From: Ischnura elegans
Taxonomy: Eukaryota > Arthropoda > Insecta > Odonata > Coenagrionidae
Assembly (NCBI RefSeq): GCF_921293095.1
Contig: NC_060251.1
Coordinates: 55,197,585-55,261,584, forward strand
Length of the DNA stretch: 64,000 bases
Reading direction: 5' to 3'
Below, one piece after another: positions 26,301-35,800 of this stretch (within the stretch, counting starts at the first letter, position 1; every line of letters starts with the position of its first letter). The notes under the pieces were generated by a model. That model was not told the DNA's origin and ran no database searches. It saw only the letters and a program-made list of their open reading frames with translations. The translations under genes and the position numbers were made by a program.

Positions 26301-29300
26301 CTCGGCGCGAAAAGGTTAAGTACGGGAGATTGAAAAGAGTAGGAATTTCGGCTAGGTATGTTTTTTTGCGATGATTCCTTATAGAAATGCTCTCACGAAG
26401 TTTTTTTCTTGCGAACCTCCGGTTTTTCGGTCCCGTGAACTTCATAGCCACGAGAGTTTACTTCATAACCAAGTTATTCTGTAACCAATTTTAATTCTAT
26501 CCATTGTTGTGGTGATCTTTTCCAGGGTCACAGAGGGGAGGCGTGGGCTCTAACTGTCAGTCCTAATGGGAAATTCGTGGTCAGTGCTGGGTCGGATCAT
26601 GTTCTTCGTGTATGGGAGAAGACTGAAGAGCCGTTGGTTTTGGAAGATCAGGAGGAGGTGGAGAGAGAAGAGGAGGCGAATGAGAGGGATGCCCTCGCTA
26701 CCGGAGAAGGCACTGTGGTTCCTGGACAGCATGGATCGAACTTGCCATCAAGGAAAACTGCTGGCAGCGAGAAAGCGGTAAGCCTTCAGTGAATGATTTC
26801 ACTTATTGTAATAGGTATGTGAAATTAATGGGATGAACTACCTAACTTCTCTCAAGTTTGCACCCGGATAGGAAAATCTAATTCAGACAACATTTTGGGT
26901 ACTGGCTACTGAATGAGAAATTTGAATTAACCATAGCTTTCTGTGAATGATTTCACATATTGTTATCAGTGGCACAGCGAGGGGGGGTTTTGGGGTATAA
27001 ACCCCCCCCCCCCCCAGAGTTCAGAGAAATTTTTAAGTTTAATCCATTTTACTTAATTAGATAGATATTACTTATAGAATAGCGGAAGGATTAATAAAAT
27101 ATCCCTCGGAAAGCCGTAAAACTCACCATTTTGAACCAATTATATTATAATTCCGCAATTTACTAATCTCGCACCTACCGGTTATCCTGGTGGGTATACC
27201 AAACCCCCACACACATCGGTATTAGTTGCACCTAAACCTCCCCCAGCCTTAATTCCTGGCTTCGCCCCTGATGGTTATAGGTATGTGAAATTAATGGGAT
27301 GAATTAACTTCTCTCGAGTTTGCACGCGGGTAAGAAAATCTAAGGCAGACGATGTTTCGGGTACTGGCTGCTGAATGAGGAATTTGAAGTAACTGTAGCC
27401 TTGAGAATGGGTAACGAGGCAGAAACTGAAACATCATCTGCCTTTGATTTTCTTGACCGCACGCAAACCCGAGAGAAGTTTATTCATTCTATTTGCCGGT
27501 AAAGTGTTAAAGCATACAGATATTAGTGGGGTTGGACCACTTTGATCCCTAGGTTCCCTGGATTTTGAGCTCGGATTTGAAATTAGAACTGAAGCCAAAA
27601 TGAATTGGTACCAGAATAAATTGCTACAAAATTAATAATTTTATCCTTCATTAAAATGAAGACCTTGAATTTAATCCTGTCAAATAATGTTATTTTTACA
27701 TCACCATCATACTAACTTATAGCTCTTTGACAAATGTGCAATTAGAATTTGAAACAGTTAGACCAAGGAGCTTAATAAAGGAGCAAAATACCATTAATTA
27801 AGGTTATTATATATGTATGTATTAGGATCTTATGTCTTTCCCTACTCCTGATATATTCTTTTTATAAGCGTATAACTAATTTTATCTCTGATTTTCTAAG
27901 CTTTTGTATGCTTATGATAAACAAAATCATCAGCCCCAGTAAATGTATCACCAGTTGTAACATGTATTTAAATATTTTTAAAATTACCTGTTATAAATAA
28001 AAGTTTTGAATATAACGAATATCTAACTTTTGCTCTATAGGCTGAAGAAATCATGGAAGCTATTGAAGTATTTGAAGATTATAAGAGCAAGCTTACTGCT
28101 CATGAAGAAACTTGCAAAGCACTCAAGTTGCAGGGGAAAAAAGATCTACCTCCACCTCCAGTGCCTCCTCTTCTGATGACTGCCTTCAAAATTTCTTGTC
28201 CCAACAGGTTCCTGATTGAAACTATCAGGAGAATCAGGTCTAGGTACGTATAAAATAAAAAAATAAAATAATGAAAATTTATTATGTGATGTATTTAAAA
28301 AAAATATTGATTCTCTTCTAGATTTATTTTAGACTAGAGCTTGATTCTCTTCTAGACTCATCTAGAAGAGAATCAAGCTGTAGTTGTTCTTTCTAGATTT
28401 CTTTTTCTTTAGAAGAAATGATTGGGGTAATATTATCGTGGCCTATGCATTGTACCCTCATCTAAGGTGTGTTCATTGCCACTACTTTTTTTTCTTGGAA
28501 ACTTTGGCCTATGTGTCAGTACTTTCAGCACTCACATCAATTAAAAGTTTTTTATTTTTAAAAATAAAGTTTTTATTTCTCGTGTATTTCTTTTACCTCC
28601 ATTTTATTACTCTCTGTCTTTCCTAACGCATTCAACCTTCATTTTCAAAAGCAGATTATGTAAAATTCTTTATAACAAACGGTATTGCATATATTGTAAA
28701 TTCGTATATTGTATTAGTGTTGTATACAATATGTATGTTTCCAATTTGACGAGTTCTATGTCACATGACCAGTGGAACAATAAATTTTATTATTATTATA
28801 TATCCAATAAGCATATGACTTGAATTAGTTTTTCCTCCCTTCAGTATTGTTAAAATAATTTTCTCTTTATTCTAGTGACCTAGAGGAAGCTCTATTACTT
28901 CTACCATTTTCGTGGGCTTGTCGCTTCCTTGAAGCTTCACCTGATCTCTTTAAACACTGTGGGCCTGATGTGGAGCTTTTATGTCGTACCCTGCTCTTCT
29001 TGGTTCGAGTTCACCAGGCACCTATTATTGGGGCTACACATTTGTTTCCGCTAGTGACAAATATTACACAGCTGGCATTCAAGCACTTGAAGCAGCTCAG
29101 AGTAAGTCCAGTTTTGTGACGTTGATTTACCTCTGTGTGCATTATCAATCTGATTTTTTTTGTCTTACAACTGGCTGTTGAGTGGTATTGTCCTTGATCT
29201 AACTTCGTGCCCATGAGTTTGGAGCTAAGTAAAAATACAACCAATGGCTAAACGTGAAAATTGCCTAAAATATTTTCTTAATTTATTATTCCTCAAGTCA

Positions 29301-29651
29301 TTCCATGATTTTGATGAAATTAATGATTTTCTCGATTTCTATGACATTCTTTATTAGATTTTTTTTTATAAGTTCCAGGTTTTTAATGTCCATTAGTTGA
29401 ACATGAATTAATTTATTTCCTATTGTTAACTCTATGTGGATTTGGATTAGAGTTAACTTCACCGAGATTTTTAATCCTTTTTTCAGGACGTGGTTGGCTA
29501 CAATCTGCATGGCCTCGAATTTTTGCAACGAGAAATCGAAATAAAAGATGGTGTCCAGTTATTCCGTGAGGCTACTCTGGATAAACGGGAAAAAGACAAG
29601 AAAAAGAAGAGGAGAGAAAAGGCCATCAAGCGAGCTATTTTGACGCTTTGA
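2303..29651 (+). CDS. WDR3: WDR3 / UTP12 (DIP2) homologue, SSU processome WD40 protein
   Basis: Nucleolar component of the UTPB subcomplex of the small-subunit processome, needed for early 18S pre-rRNA processing (family knowledge). Fourteen coding exons: 2303-2473, 5752-5961, 6314-6517, 7414-7584, 7891-8093, 9225-9378, 11431-11639, 13111-13339, 20281-20532, 22625-22894, 26526-26777, 28041-28243, 28876-29101, 29487-29651. They sum to 2919 nt, or 972 residues plus TGA; human WDR3 is about 943. The start [13 protein letters not shown] matches the family N-terminus. WD repeats are visible throughout: [20 protein letters not shown] (about 105-125), [63 protein letters not shown]-like [30 protein letters not shown] and [15 protein letters not shown]. 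This fits two tandem propellers. A basic linker ([13 protein letters not shown]) ends exon 5. Residues about 780-960 form the Utp12 C-terminal domain, ending in a lysine/arginine tail ([18 protein letters not shown]). Three donors have the weaker GTTTG or GTTAG form (after exons 3, 6 and 9). Introns carry most of the transposons listed here. Confidence 0.97.
2474..3464 (+). other. WDR3 intron 1, 5' part, no recognised feature
   Basis: About 1 kb of AT-rich intron after exon 1. I saw no further exon, structured repeat or transposon end here. Confidence 0.5.
3465..5365. repeat. Diverged inverted duplication with a shared protein-like segment, WDR3 intron 1
   Basis: The stretch about 3465-3905 recurs in reverse orientation at about 4975-5365, with roughly 1 kb of unrelated AT-rich spacer between. 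Each arm read outward (minus strand on the left, plus strand on the right) encodes a similar segment of about 50 residues. Landmarks are [30 protein letters not shown] and HDAVEC. The left arm continues about 45 residues ([20 protein letters not shown]...) to a stop, and homology continues past that stop as if into a 3' UTR. The right arm diverges after HDAVEC. Many differences between arms are conservative amino-acid changes, so the segment may once have been coding. I do not recognise the protein. It could be a duplicated pseudogene, an old transposon, or an inverted duplication of a lost exon. Confidence 0.6.
6975..6994. repeat. (AG)n microsatellite
   Basis: About ten AG units in intron 3 of WDR3. 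Confidence 0.9.
8094..9224 (+). other. WDR3 intron 5, no recognised feature
   Basis: Intron between exons 5 and 6. AT-rich, with no element termini or coding segment that I could recognise. The shorter introns 2 (5962-6313), 3 (6518-7413, apart from the AG run) and 4 (7585-7890) also look plain. Confidence 0.5.
9580..9770 (+). mobile_element. Truncated copy of the GGGTGGTTTCC MITE (family copy 1)
   Basis: Starts after TA with GGGTGGTTTCCTA and is clearly similar to the first half of the copies at 21172 and 41521, including the run TGAAAATTTTCAAGC and the GAATGCTGGG motif. The 3' half is missing. It ends near a small hairpin (ATGCTGGG/CCCAGCAT), where homology stops. The family has GGGTRGTTTCC inverted termini and TA target sites, typical of Tc1/mariner-derived MITEs. 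Confidence 0.75.
9839..11130. mobile_element. hAT-like nonautonomous element with TCGA-rich subterminal repeats
   Basis: Begins CAGGGATGTAGGAGTACTC and ends ACTACTCGCACATCCCTA, giving imperfect inverted termini of hAT type. Both subterminal regions carry many ACTCGA/TCGAGT units. The architecture matches the element at 50494-52174, which has a perfect 8-bp target duplication; here the flanks match only partly, so the boundary is approximate. No transposase-like ORF was seen. It lies in WDR3 intron 6. Confidence 0.65.
11640..13110 (+). other. WDR3 intron 7
   Basis: AT-rich intron. The only structure I noted is the tRNA-like box B sequence described at 12225; the rest looks plain. Confidence 0.5.
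12225..12400 (+). repeat. Possible tRNA-derived SINE fragment
   Basis: Contains GGTTCAAATCC (12256-12266), a good RNA polymerase III box B, about 25 bases after a weak box A-like stretch. A region rich in GTGGGGTGAGCTCTACCC follows. No terminal A-tail or target duplication was recognised, so this is only a suggestion of a SINE remnant. Confidence 0.35.
13455..13590. repeat. Foldback repeat with hammerhead-like core (WDR3 intron 8)
   Basis: An imperfect palindrome: 13455-13510 pairs with about 13517-13580, joined by GTCAAAGG/CCTTTGAC. On the plus strand, CTGAAGA (13525-13531) is followed by a GCCAG/CTGGC hairpin, then AAAAC and a GTC triplet at 13560-13562. This is the order of a minimal hammerhead ribozyme with one core change (G12 to A). 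I interpret it as a Penelope-like element end; see the other foldbacks. Confidence 0.55.
13850..14300. other. GC-rich block of unknown origin
   Basis: A 450-base stretch much richer in G+C than the flanking intron, rich in CCCTC, GGGGAC and CCGACGGCG-like words. It is abruptly bordered on the right by a pogo-like element. I see no ORF with recognisable homology. It may be a fragment of an unrecognised transposon or retroelement UTR. Confidence 0.4.
14328..14910. mobile_element. Internally deleted pogo/Tigger-type element (short copy)
   Basis: Flanked by TA. Terminal inverted repeats are CTGTGGAACCTCGTTAAAGC at the left and ATATCGAGGTTGCACTG at the right. Both ends and the subterminal 150-300 bases are nearly identical to the 1.9-kb copy at 45198-47074. 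This copy lacks the middle; the junction at GATAAATA/TAATG suggests a microhomology-mediated deletion. Typical of MITEs made from a parent transposon. No coding capacity remains. Confidence 0.85.
15568..15951 (+). CDS. Hypothetical 127-residue ORF inside the 57-bp-TIR element
   Basis: Open from ATG at 15568 to a stop at 15949-15951. Landmarks are [20 protein letters not shown] at the start, then [16 protein letters not shown] and [20 protein letters not shown]. No signal peptide, zinc knuckle or DDE-type motif is visible. Length alone is near what chance allows in this AT-rich DNA. It is listed because it is the longest ORF in an otherwise unclassified transposon-like element. Confidence 0.2.
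   Translation: MVAWLFLSDLSSFQRAGNHESFTVNMDFCLHVSTRVDVLIQYQRHMIRGSFEIPSVSSYKYLSKHVKYELVKLIGINRCVSINRVLRRPSIGKDVFLSTYSKYDEENLFLGKSPIFNHCRISTGIVC
16601..16672 (+). repeat. tRNA-like sequence (SINE head or tRNA pseudogene)
   Basis: Contains a good box A (TAGCTCAGTTGATAAG) and box B (GCGTTCGAGTCC, 16648-16659) at tRNA-like spacing. The acceptor stem does not close and the T-arm is imperfect, so it is probably not a functional tRNA. A short T-rich stretch follows. It lies within the 3.9-kb TIR element. Confidence 0.5.
18060..18424. mobile_element. Penelope-like foldback insertion with near-perfect palindrome
   Basis: Bases 18097-18259 and 18261-18423 are inverted copies around base 18260, with one mismatch in 163 positions by my reading. 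The insertion is flanked by a 12-bp direct repeat, AGTAAAAATAGA, at 18048-18059 and 18425-18436. Each arm carries CTGAGGA, a GGAGA/TCTCC hairpin, then GAAACGTTGGCC (plus-strand copy 18335-18368), the hammerhead-like signature of Penelope-like element ends. About 37 non-palindromic bases precede the left arm inside the duplication. No ORF. Confidence 0.75.
18720..18870. other. Short GC-rich stretch inside the 3.9-kb element
   Basis: Sequence with GCCCCCAGCCGGCC and TACCCACTC words stands out in base composition from the surrounding AT-rich DNA. No homology recognised. Confidence 0.3.
19845..20125. mobile_element. hAT-type MITE, 281 bp, perfect 8-bp target duplication
   Basis: Ends CAGGGCCGGCCTTAGG and CTAGGGCCAGCCCTG are imperfect inverted repeats of the hAT type. 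The flanking bases ATCTGCAT occur on both sides (19837-19844 and 20126-20133). No coding capacity. It sits about 150 bases before WDR3 exon 9. Confidence 0.9.
20640..21165. mobile_element. Penelope-like retroelement remnant (GIY-YIG ORF tail and 3' end)
   Basis: Plus-strand segments around 20745-20960 resemble the C-terminal end of the Penelope-like element ORF, downstream of the GIY-YIG core: [17 protein letters not shown], then [20 protein letters not shown]. The fragment is degraded. The motif RIAAY flanks it in inverted orientation on both sides (about 20685-20725 minus, 21120-21155 plus), so at least two facing fragments are present. It lies in WDR3 intron 9, immediately left of the MITE at 21172. 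Confidence 0.7.
21172..21551. mobile_element. GGGTGGTTTCC MITE, full-length copy 2
   Basis: About 380 bp with inverted ends GGGTGGTTTCCTA and AGGAAACTACCC, TA at the left flank. Closely similar to 9580-9770 (first half) and 41521-42152 (both ends). The internal segment GGTGGGTAACGAATCGCAAT is shared with the third copy. Noncoding; Tc1/mariner-like termini. Confidence 0.8.
22951..23137. repeat. Foldback repeat with hammerhead-like cores (WDR3 intron 10)
   Basis: Arms 22951-23037 and 23061-23137 are diverged inverted copies around a loop of about 24 bases. Each arm has TGAGAATG, a short hairpin and then (G/A)AAA..TAGTCGAC. The hairpin is GGC/GCC on the minus-strand arm and TGAC/GTCA on the plus-strand arm, so a paired position changed on both sides. 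The AAAACTAGTC stretch fits a minimal hammerhead stem III followed by the GTC cleavage triplet. Read as a Penelope-like element end. Confidence 0.65.
23602..23835 (+). mobile_element. Pogo/Tigger-like fragment, left end
   Basis: Begins TACAGTAGACTCTCGTTAAT, typical of TA-flanked pogo-like termini, and continues with ACGAG and ATTACGA repeats. No matching right end was found before the next element. Truncated and noncoding. Confidence 0.5.
23964..24335. repeat. Foldback repeat with hammerhead-like core and 76-bp tandem duplication
   Basis: The left arm (about 23964-24094) matches the right arm (about 24197-24335) in reverse. Within the left side a 76-bp unit is repeated in tandem (24033-24108, 24109-24184). 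On the minus strand at 24019-24046 the order is CTGAGGA, a GATTT/AAATC hairpin, then GAAAC. The right-arm version has decayed core bases (CTGAGAA...AAAAC). Outer bases GAGTATAGGTCA are shared with the palindrome at 18097, so the two are related Penelope-like ends. Confidence 0.65.
24972..26315. mobile_element. Possible TTAA-flanked (piggyBac-like) element, 1.34 kb
   Basis: TTAA at 24968-24971 is followed by CCTCTTCCCTACGCAGG, and CGGCGCGAAAAGG precedes TTAA at 26316-26319. The two ends are weak inverted repeats. The GC-rich terminal 250 bases at each side contrast with an AT-rich middle, as in many MITEs. No transposase. It ends about 210 bases before WDR3 exon 11. Confidence 0.4.
26840..27490. 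repeat. Foldback repeat cluster split by a hAT MITE (WDR3 intron 11)
   Basis: A segment starting near ACTTCTCTCAAGTTTGCAC (26844) is repeated in direct orientation at about 27302. The second copy is followed by an inverted copy (27410-27490), making a palindrome at 27293-27490. On the plus strand at 27400-27426 there is CTTGAGAATG...GAAAC, a degraded hammerhead-like core. A hAT MITE (26967-27270) interrupts the cluster. Read as another Penelope-like foldback end. Confidence 0.55.
26967..27270. mobile_element. hAT-type MITE, CAGTGGC family copy A (304 bp)
   Basis: Ends CAGTGGCACAGCGAGG and TGGCTTCGCCCCTG. Target duplication ATTGTTAT/ATGGTTAT matches at 7 of 8. Shares internal sequence with copies at 49166-49461 and 57725-57986, which lie in the reverse orientation. 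Contains a long C run near its left end. Noncoding. Confidence 0.85.
27491..28040 (+). other. WDR3 intron 11, 3' part, nothing recognised
   Basis: Plain AT-rich intron up to the acceptor of exon 12. Confidence 0.5.
28338..28379. repeat. Perfect 19-bp inverted repeat (hairpin)
   Basis: AGCTTGATTCTCTTCTAGA (28338-28356) pairs exactly with 28361-28379 across a 4-base loop, CTCA. Part of the arm (GATTCTCTTCTAGA) also occurs just upstream at about 28310. It lies in WDR3 intron 12, not next to a splice site. Confidence 0.8.
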
Positions 29652-29725
29652 CTGTAAATTCCATTGTTCCCCTGAAAAAATATTACCTGTATCAGGTACT
29701 TATGGTTTTTTAAGCTTGATCTATC

Positions 29726-29731
29726 AATAAA
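29726..29731 (+). other. Polyadenylation signal AATAAA of WDR3
   Basis: AATAAA 75 bases after the WDR3 stop codon, followed by a T-rich stretch. The likely 3' end of the transcript is just downstream. Confidence 0.7.
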
Positions 29732-32700
29732 CTCTTTGTTTATAATTCTCTCTTATGTTTTGTGAAAAGACAGCGAAGACAACCATTTGCAAAGTTTAAG
29801 GGTAACATGAGAGACTAATGCTTCAAATGGTGGTACAGCAGACTCCTGATTATCTGGGTCCGGCTTATACGTATTGCAGATTGTTGGTGCACGAGTTCAC
29901 ACTCCTATGTTTTCCACGATCTATGTAAAAAATTAAAAAGCTGACGCAAAAGCAGCAGGATATTTACATTTTAATGCATGACTACTCCTGGCCTATTATT
30001 TCTATTAGAATCCCTTTTGTAAAATGGAAATACATATTTTATTTGCTTGCTGACCAGGAATGCTTCAAGTTCACCTGGATGCCTGATTTAGCATTGCAGA
30101 TGAAGATCAGTGGCGGGAAAAAACTCGTGAGTAATTTTAGAAGATTCTTTTATGGTAAACAAATCGTAAATGAAGAAAAATGTTATCTACGATCATTATA
30201 TGTATATTTCGTATTGCATTATTGCTGTGGACTCGCATGCAGTTGAATGCGGCCCAAAGGAACCGGAGATTTCGTCGCTCTAAGGCATGTTTACACCATG
30301 ACTAGACTGAAGGCAGCGAGGAAAGTTGGAGTAGAGATAGAATGAGTCATGGCCAGGCACATGCTTGCGCAGACAGTTTGCCTTTAGCCTTGATTTCTTA
30401 TAACCACTTCTGAGGGTGATTGTGTAGCAGCCAGTTGCCATCACAGGAATACCGTGTTCCTGTTTTCCAAGCATCGCGGTGCGTGATTGCGCTTGTGATC
30501 ATGGATCTGCATCCCGAGCAACTTGTGTGAGAAGTGAATATGCAGCGTGGTGCCTGTGTAGTTTCTGACATCGCACAGTGGTATTGAAGCATTCATGCAA
30601 AGCACGTTTCTGAATTCGTGATCTCGCAGCCACAGATGTGTAGCTTTGGGAAACCAGGTTCATATTACTCAGAGCTGTAAGAATATGATTGCAATCAAGC
30701 TATTGCCACTAAAAAGATAGCAGTCAGGAAAAGAAAGCTGCTAATGATTCCAGAAAGGATCTAAAATGACGTAAAATGTGCTTGGATAATAATAGATGGA
30801 TTGCTTTAAGTACATGATGAAAATTAGATGAAGTTAGGTGAAAGTTTGGATTATTGGCTGGGTGTCACTCAGTCCTCATCTTGACATAAAACTCTAAAGA
30901 ATAACTTTTGGTTAATGCAAATGTGATCAAATTGTAAAGGAAATTGCACAGTATTCCAGATTAGCTGGCTGGGAGTCCCTCTAAAGAGCAGAGGCTTTAC
31001 TTAAATCAACTCCTGATCTTCAAATCCTTGTGAGTTTTAGGTATATATCAGGAGTGTATTTGAATGAGTTATTTAAAAGATCAAGTGTGGGTGTAATATT
31101 TCATTGTTTTCATTTTGTAGGGATCATAATTTTGTGAAAATTACCAAACTTACGCAAGTAGTTGACTTACTGTATTTATCTGAATATTGTCCCCCCTTTT
31201 TTTTTCAAAAATGCCCCTGGTAAAAGTAAAGTGAGGACTATATTCAAATGCATTTTAAAATTTTTTTCCTGAAACTGAAGCCTCAAAATTAAGGGGAGGG
31301 CTGTATTCAGAGGGGGACTATATTCCGAGAAATACAGTATTTTGAATGATAACCTCAATCTAGTACAGTGAAATGGCCTCTAAATTATAATTTAAGAAAT
31401 ATAGAAGCGATATATGTATGGTGCATGTATCCATAATTTTTTAATATCAAACCAAATTATTCACAATAACACGTAGATGTGTATGAACACAGTTTAGAGG
31501 TAAGTGTACATTCTCATTTGCATCAGCGATAAATTATACTCACTAACAGAAATCAGATTCCGCAAGCAATGTACATATTAGGATTCATGGTTTATTTCCA
31601 TGATAAAGTCATCTTTCCCTTACTTTCTCTGCTAATAAGCTCCGCATTCTGTATAACTCCGTAACTGTATTACATAATAAAGGAAAAACCAGTGTGCATG
31701 AATTGTGAGTGATTAAAATAATTAATTATGCCTTTTTTAGGTGTCATAGAAATTATAGTAAGTAGCATGTAATATTTAGTCATTACGAATTCACTCACAG
31801 CATCATGATGCAAATCATGTTAAATATTATGGTTACATTTATTATATTAGTTATTCATTTTCACCAAATAACTCAAGCGAATGGTTTCTTGTAATAATGT
31901 ATAAAACTTTTATCTTTAGGTTTAACACTGGAATAGTATGCAAAGTAACTGGTTAACCGATACTTACCACCCATTCCTACTGTTCAAACAAAGGTCATAG
32001 GCTCAAGTCCTGCCTGGATAGGTTGGTCCCTCCTTATTTGTGAATGAGAATTAAATTCAATTGCTTGGAGGAGTAGACTAAATGATATATGTATCCACCG
32101 TTTTTGCTCGGTAACAATTTATTTTCAGAAAAGTGGATTGTTATAACGCTTGAGAATTACTGAATAAATTTTAAGTTTCAATAGAAACCAAATTAGCTCT
32201 AATGCGTAGTGAGGTAATGAGGGACTAACTAGAAAGTCAGGGGCTTGCAACTTTTTATATGTATTTAATTATTTTTCATTGAAAGACCTTTAGAAGAGAG
32301 TCTATTCATTTTTTACACTGGCCAATAAATAGACTAAATCTGTATCTTCCATCAAACTCAATATCATTAGCATATTTAATGATTGTAAGTTCCTTTCTTC
32401 AAAATATGTACTGGTAAAAATAACAAAGACTTTACGAGCTAAATTCATTTGGTGTCATATAAACTGACTCATTGCATAATTTTTTATAATTAGTGACAAA
32501 CATTACATTCTTACATCCACACACAATAGTGGGTGCATAAAATATAATTCTGCATAAACGTGCTCACATACACCCAAGTTTCAATCTCTAAAGTTCCTTC
32601 AGGCTAATAATGCAGCAACTGCTGGCTGGATATTTAATTTGTACATAAATTATAGCCTTACTCTGGCTATATCACTAATTTTTAGTGCTAGAAAAAGTTA

Positions 32701-32816
32701 ATCTCGAGAGTTTTCCATTAAATGAGGCTGCATATCCTTCAAGAACATTTGTCCCATACTCAAGAAGTGGGCCATTATGCGACTGTATTAACTTCACTGG
32801 CAACTAAGCACAGGAA
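29732..32816. other. Convergent intergenic region between WDR3 and SDE2
   Basis: About 3.1 kb between the two gene ends. It holds the small TA-flanked MITE at 31170. It also holds a fragment starting TACAGCAGACTCCTGATTATC near 29834 that resembles a pogo-like terminus, and a box B-like AGGCTCAAGTCCTG near 31990 that may mark a SINE remnant. The stretch 30250-30660 is less AT-rich and unclassified. No credible gene was seen. Confidence 0.5.
31170..31337. mobile_element. Small TA-flanked MITE, CTGTATTTCTC family copy 1 (168 bp)
   Basis: Ends CTGTATTTATCTGAATATTG and GACTATATTCCGAGAAATACAG are inverted repeats of about 30 bp, with TA on both sides. The interior carries further ATAGTCCCCC/GGGGGACTAT words. 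Same family as 58670-58838. Noncoding. Confidence 0.85.
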
Positions 32817-35800
32817 TTAAACAGCCAAAACCTCTTTCTTCAATGCTTCTTCCTGCCCGTTTTCTTCAGATCCCGATTCCTTTTCAGTCACTGCACTTGT
32901 TCCTTCAATGTCTCCAGGAGCTCCAGTAGATTCTTCTGAATTGGAAGATGCATGTACGGAATCACATGAAGTTTCACTCTCATTTTTTTCTTTCTTCTCA
33001 CCTTTCACATCTGGAACAGCTTCCAACGATGATTTAGAAGGCTTTTCAGTGCCTTCCTTATCTTCATCTGAGTCATCACTGTCACAGGAACTTATGTCAT
33101 CTATGTCAGCCACCCTGATGAATAGAGAATATAAATTGGTATCATGAAATGCTCAGTATCTGTATGGGATTAAAATAAAAAATTTTTTGTAAAAGAAATG
33201 AGAGACAGGATTAAATAATAAGATGTTCTAATATCCATAAATTGTAGCAAAATAAAGGAATATTATAAGGGTGAGGGAACATGAAACAGTTACCAGTAGT
33301 AAAATAATTCTTAACATCTCATTATGCAAAACTAGAGGAGATTATTTAGTGTAGCTAACGCACAACCTCTGTATTTGCAGCACGATTAAAATAAGTAACA
33401 TACATCTGGACATGTTAGAAAAAAGAAGATTACGAATGACGGTGGCCTGTTGGTAAAAATTTTGGTAGGTACTCCTATCGTGGTGGTGAATATATACAAT
33501 ACCTTTAAGAATTAGATTTAAGGATTTAAAAAGGTCACAATGGCCAACTTAAATAAATATTATGGTCACTCTGAAAGAAATTATTGTGATAACTTTGCCG
33601 ATGTTGGAACTTGGTAATTTAGCAAAATGGGCTTAATTTTCCAACTACATACATAACATCATTCCAAGTGGGAGATGAAAACTAATCAGATTATGATATT
33701 ACGAGATTAAAACAAGAAAACAAAAATCATGAGAAATTATGGAGCAGCAATAAGTGAAGTAAAACGCACTAATCAATCAACTCACCATAGGCAGGACTTC
33801 TTAGAAGGCTTCTTTGGTTCAGGAAGCTTCCTCTTCTGTGAAGTTGATGGCATACTACAACTGGAAGTTGAGGCCTTCATGCCTGTAAAAATTTTAGCGA
33901 AAAACATGTTATAAAATAAGGCCATAGCCAGAAAACATTTTCTGGAGGAGGGCTTACTTAGAGCAGGGAATACATTTTGGAGTGCTCATTCCAGGAAGAG
34001 TTACACCAGTGACTTATCACCTACTATGGGCGATGGGTGCCAGAAGAAAAATTGTTGAGAAGGCGCATTAAGTGCCGTACCTGGGGCATTCTGTAACCAG
34101 ATGTCATAATAAAACATCTGTTTAAACAGTAAAAAAAATGGTATTTTTGAGAAAAATTACTTTTTTCTGTTGCTCTTATTTGTATTTTTTTCCTTTTCTA
34201 AATGCACAGTCTCTATTCAAATTGCAAAATTTGTCAGTACAATCATTTCCCAAAAACTTTCACTAGTCAGGGGGTTGCAAGCGCCCAAGCTACCATATTT
34301 CAGGGGGGATTTGAACCCTTCAACACCCCAATTTCTATTGAATTACCAGTAATGTGCAAGTACTTTGCAGTCATGCAATAACCCAGCTACAAATTAAGAA
34401 GGTTTAGGGGCACCTGCAAACCTACAGCAGGTCAAGGTGGAAGGAGTAGAAGATTCAATTGCAGTAAACTGATGGTAAACTAGGTCTTTTCATACGTCAG
34501 CTTTTAACACACTGTCATTTATTACAACATTGAGGGTGGGCTTGATGTTTTCCACATCTAATATTCTATTTCAACTCTATGTCACTGACTTTAACAATGA
34601 AAATCTCCATGCTGTGAAATCAAAGGACAAGAAGTAAAATCTTACATGGACAATGATGAGAGGTTGACAGAATCACAAAATATGATAGGGGAGTATATTC
34701 AAAACCTTACCACAAATTATGATGCAACATTGAACATCTATGCTTTCAACTTACTTCCAGGCATCAACAACAAAGATTTCTACTGATGACAAACCACATT
34801 GACAAAGTACCTTGATCAACAGCATCCCATACTTTCTCACTGAGGTCTGATCTCTGCTTTTCATATTCCTTATCTTGGAATTCATGCTTTGGTTCAGCAC
34901 ATAATCTTTCTAGTTTCTTCTTCCGCTTTTCTGCAGCTTCTCTCTCACGGTCAGCTTGCTGAGCAATCCAGTTCTTTAGCCTGCGTGTGAATGAGGAAAT
35001 GCAAAGTGTGAACAAAATTATGCACAACCCCAACAGAGGGAAAAACAAAGTTATACATAAAAAGTCGAAAGACAAATCCTACTTTTCCGAACTTTCGGAG
35101 GTCAAATTACACAATTGTATCAGTCATGAGTATCATTCCACAACTGGTATTGATATCAGTGATGAGTGCAGTAGGGCACTTCTGGGTTCTGTCCACATTG
35201 TCATTTTAGATGGTGGCGTTTCACCAACCATGCTGTAGGTGTCCTCAGGCCTAGCTGAAACATCGCCATCAAAAATGACAATGCAGATGGAACCCGGAAG
35301 TCTACCCAACAGTGAACCAGAACACTGCAAAAACCTACACCAGTGATGAGCATTTACAAACAGATAGCTTATCAGCCTTTACAGTGCCTTTGATTCGATA
35401 AGCCAGGGTAACCATCATCAACCAAAACTTGATGACACATGGACCATCAAAGAGATTATGATCCCACAACCAGAATCATAACCACTGATGTTGTATCTCA
35501 GTTTTTGCTATGATTATCAGCTGATAGTTAAAGAAAATAGAAATTTTTGTGGTGATTAGTTGAGTAGAAATTCTAATATAGTTTTAAACAACTGCAACTT
35601 ACTTGAATAATCCATCTAAAACAAATAAATATAATGCTAGCATAATACTATAGGGTTCCTTTCATTACTACCTGAACACATATACTGTCTAATTGATATT
35701 TAGCTGCCACCTCCTTCTACAGTAATAATAGATAATTTGATACAACATCCCTTGGTAACACTCATGCTAGATGGCTTTAAGTTGAGAAGATTTCTGGCTA

